A stretch of 14,543 nucleotides of DNA from Deltaproteobacteria bacterium (GTDB lineage Bacteria > Desulfobacterota > Desulfobacteria > Desulfobacterales > BuS5). The stretch covers positions 1 through 14,543 of the forward strand of contig JAGGWL010000110.1 in the NCBI GenBank assembly GCA_021157555.1, given 5' to 3'. The notes beneath the pieces were generated by a model. That model had not been told where the DNA came from. It did not search any database and worked only from the letters and a program-made list of their open reading frames with translations. Shown here piece after piece: positions 14,165 to 14,543 of the stretch; positions within the stretch are counted from its first letter, which is position 1; each line of letters begins with the position of its first letter. A program made the position numbers and the translations under genes.

Positions 14165-14543
14165 TCAACCTTTTACTTTCAACCTTTTAATATCTTCCAC
14201 TCCCTTAAGAAGAGTGTTAAATAATTCTTCTATGTCCTCCTCTTCAAGGGATGAGAAAGCAATTCTGAGGTTCCTTTCGCCTATGGATATAATTCCGACT
14301 CCATATTTATCAAGAATATGAATTCTTACAGTCTCGGCATCCGCAGACTTAAGCCTTATACACATAAAATATCCCGAATTAAAAGGATAAACGTCCCATG
14401 CTTCCTGATATTTAGAAGACGCAAGGACATCTTTTACGCGCATGGCTCTTTTGCAAAGTATATCAAACTTTTCCTGTTTTTCTACCGGATAATTTTTATC
14501 TCTCATTGATTTTAATACAATAGATTGTCCCAGGTGAGATGCA
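14165..14543 (-). CDS. PLP-dependent class I aminotransferase, C-terminal part
   Basis: The frame is open to the window edge, so the start lies outside; 125 codons are visible and an internal ATG at 14506 is not the start. The pattern GQSIVLKSM near the edge, VYPFNSGYFMCIRL and the GVGIISIGERNLRIAFSSL stretch with its substrate-carboxylate arginine match the small C-terminal domain of fold-type I aminotransferases acting on aspartate, aromatic or related amino acids. The cofactor lysine is not in the window, so substrate cannot be stated. The stop is within the second copy of a 12-base direct repeat (14164-14175 and 14178-14189) that shifts frame between copies. It precedes the ClC gene by 35 bases on the same strand. 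Confidence 0.8.
   Translation of the reverse strand, partial: ASHLGQSIVLKSMRDKNYPVEKQEKFDILCKRAMRVKDVLASSKYQEAWDVYPFNSGYFMCIRLKSADAETVRIHILDKYGVGIISIGERNLRIAFSSLEEEDIEELFNTLLKGVEDIKRLKVKG

Overview
The window looks like a chromosomal segment from a Desulfobacteraceae-type sulfate reducer (Desulfobacterota). This is inferred from an AhbB-type siroheme decarboxylase (the heme route of sulfate reducers and methanogens), an arginine block joined to xerC-hslV-hslU, moderately AT-rich DNA and frequent weak or TTG starts. No rRNA, tRNA, CRISPR array, intact transposon or prophage is visible.

Positions 1-6691 read leftwards as a tightly packed run: an iron-sulfur uracil-DNA glycosylase with an altered catalytic motif, a 64-residue polybasic protein one base behind it, a HAD-type 5'-nucleotidase, XerC, the HslV protease and its HslU ATPase, then argB, argD and the first codons of argF. 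Gaps between xerC, hslV, hslU, argB and argD are 2-28 bases, so DNA maintenance, protein quality control and arginine synthesis probably share transcripts. argF runs off the left edge inside a perfect 24-bp inverted repeat that may be an assembly fold-back.

Positions 6692-6780 hold overlapping, divergent promoter candidates. Rightwards come mtnA, then a small promoter candidate, ahbB, and a cobalamin-domain radical SAM protein of unknown substrate. ahbB has no ahbA partner here.

Positions 9808-10034 are a gene-poor convergent gap. Leftwards from the right edge run the C-terminal end of a PLP-dependent aminotransferase, a ClC chloride transporter with two CBS domains whose internal proton glutamate is replaced by valine, and two CNNM/CorC-type membrane proteins joined by an ATGA overlap. 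All three transporters carry CBS pairs, suggesting a small ion-homeostasis operon that may sense adenine nucleotides.

The least expected signal is a short dispersed repeat. Two 25-base copies (5701-5725 and 10027-10051) match at 23 positions, and weaker relatives may lie at 7881-7903 and 9766-9785. One copy supplies the stop codon and last codons of a CNNM gene. The other notable structure is a perfect 14-bp hairpin inside the first CNNM gene. No wholly new multi-gene system can be claimed; the best leads are the repeat family, the orphan ahbB with its radical SAM neighbour, and the glycosylase with its polybasic partner.
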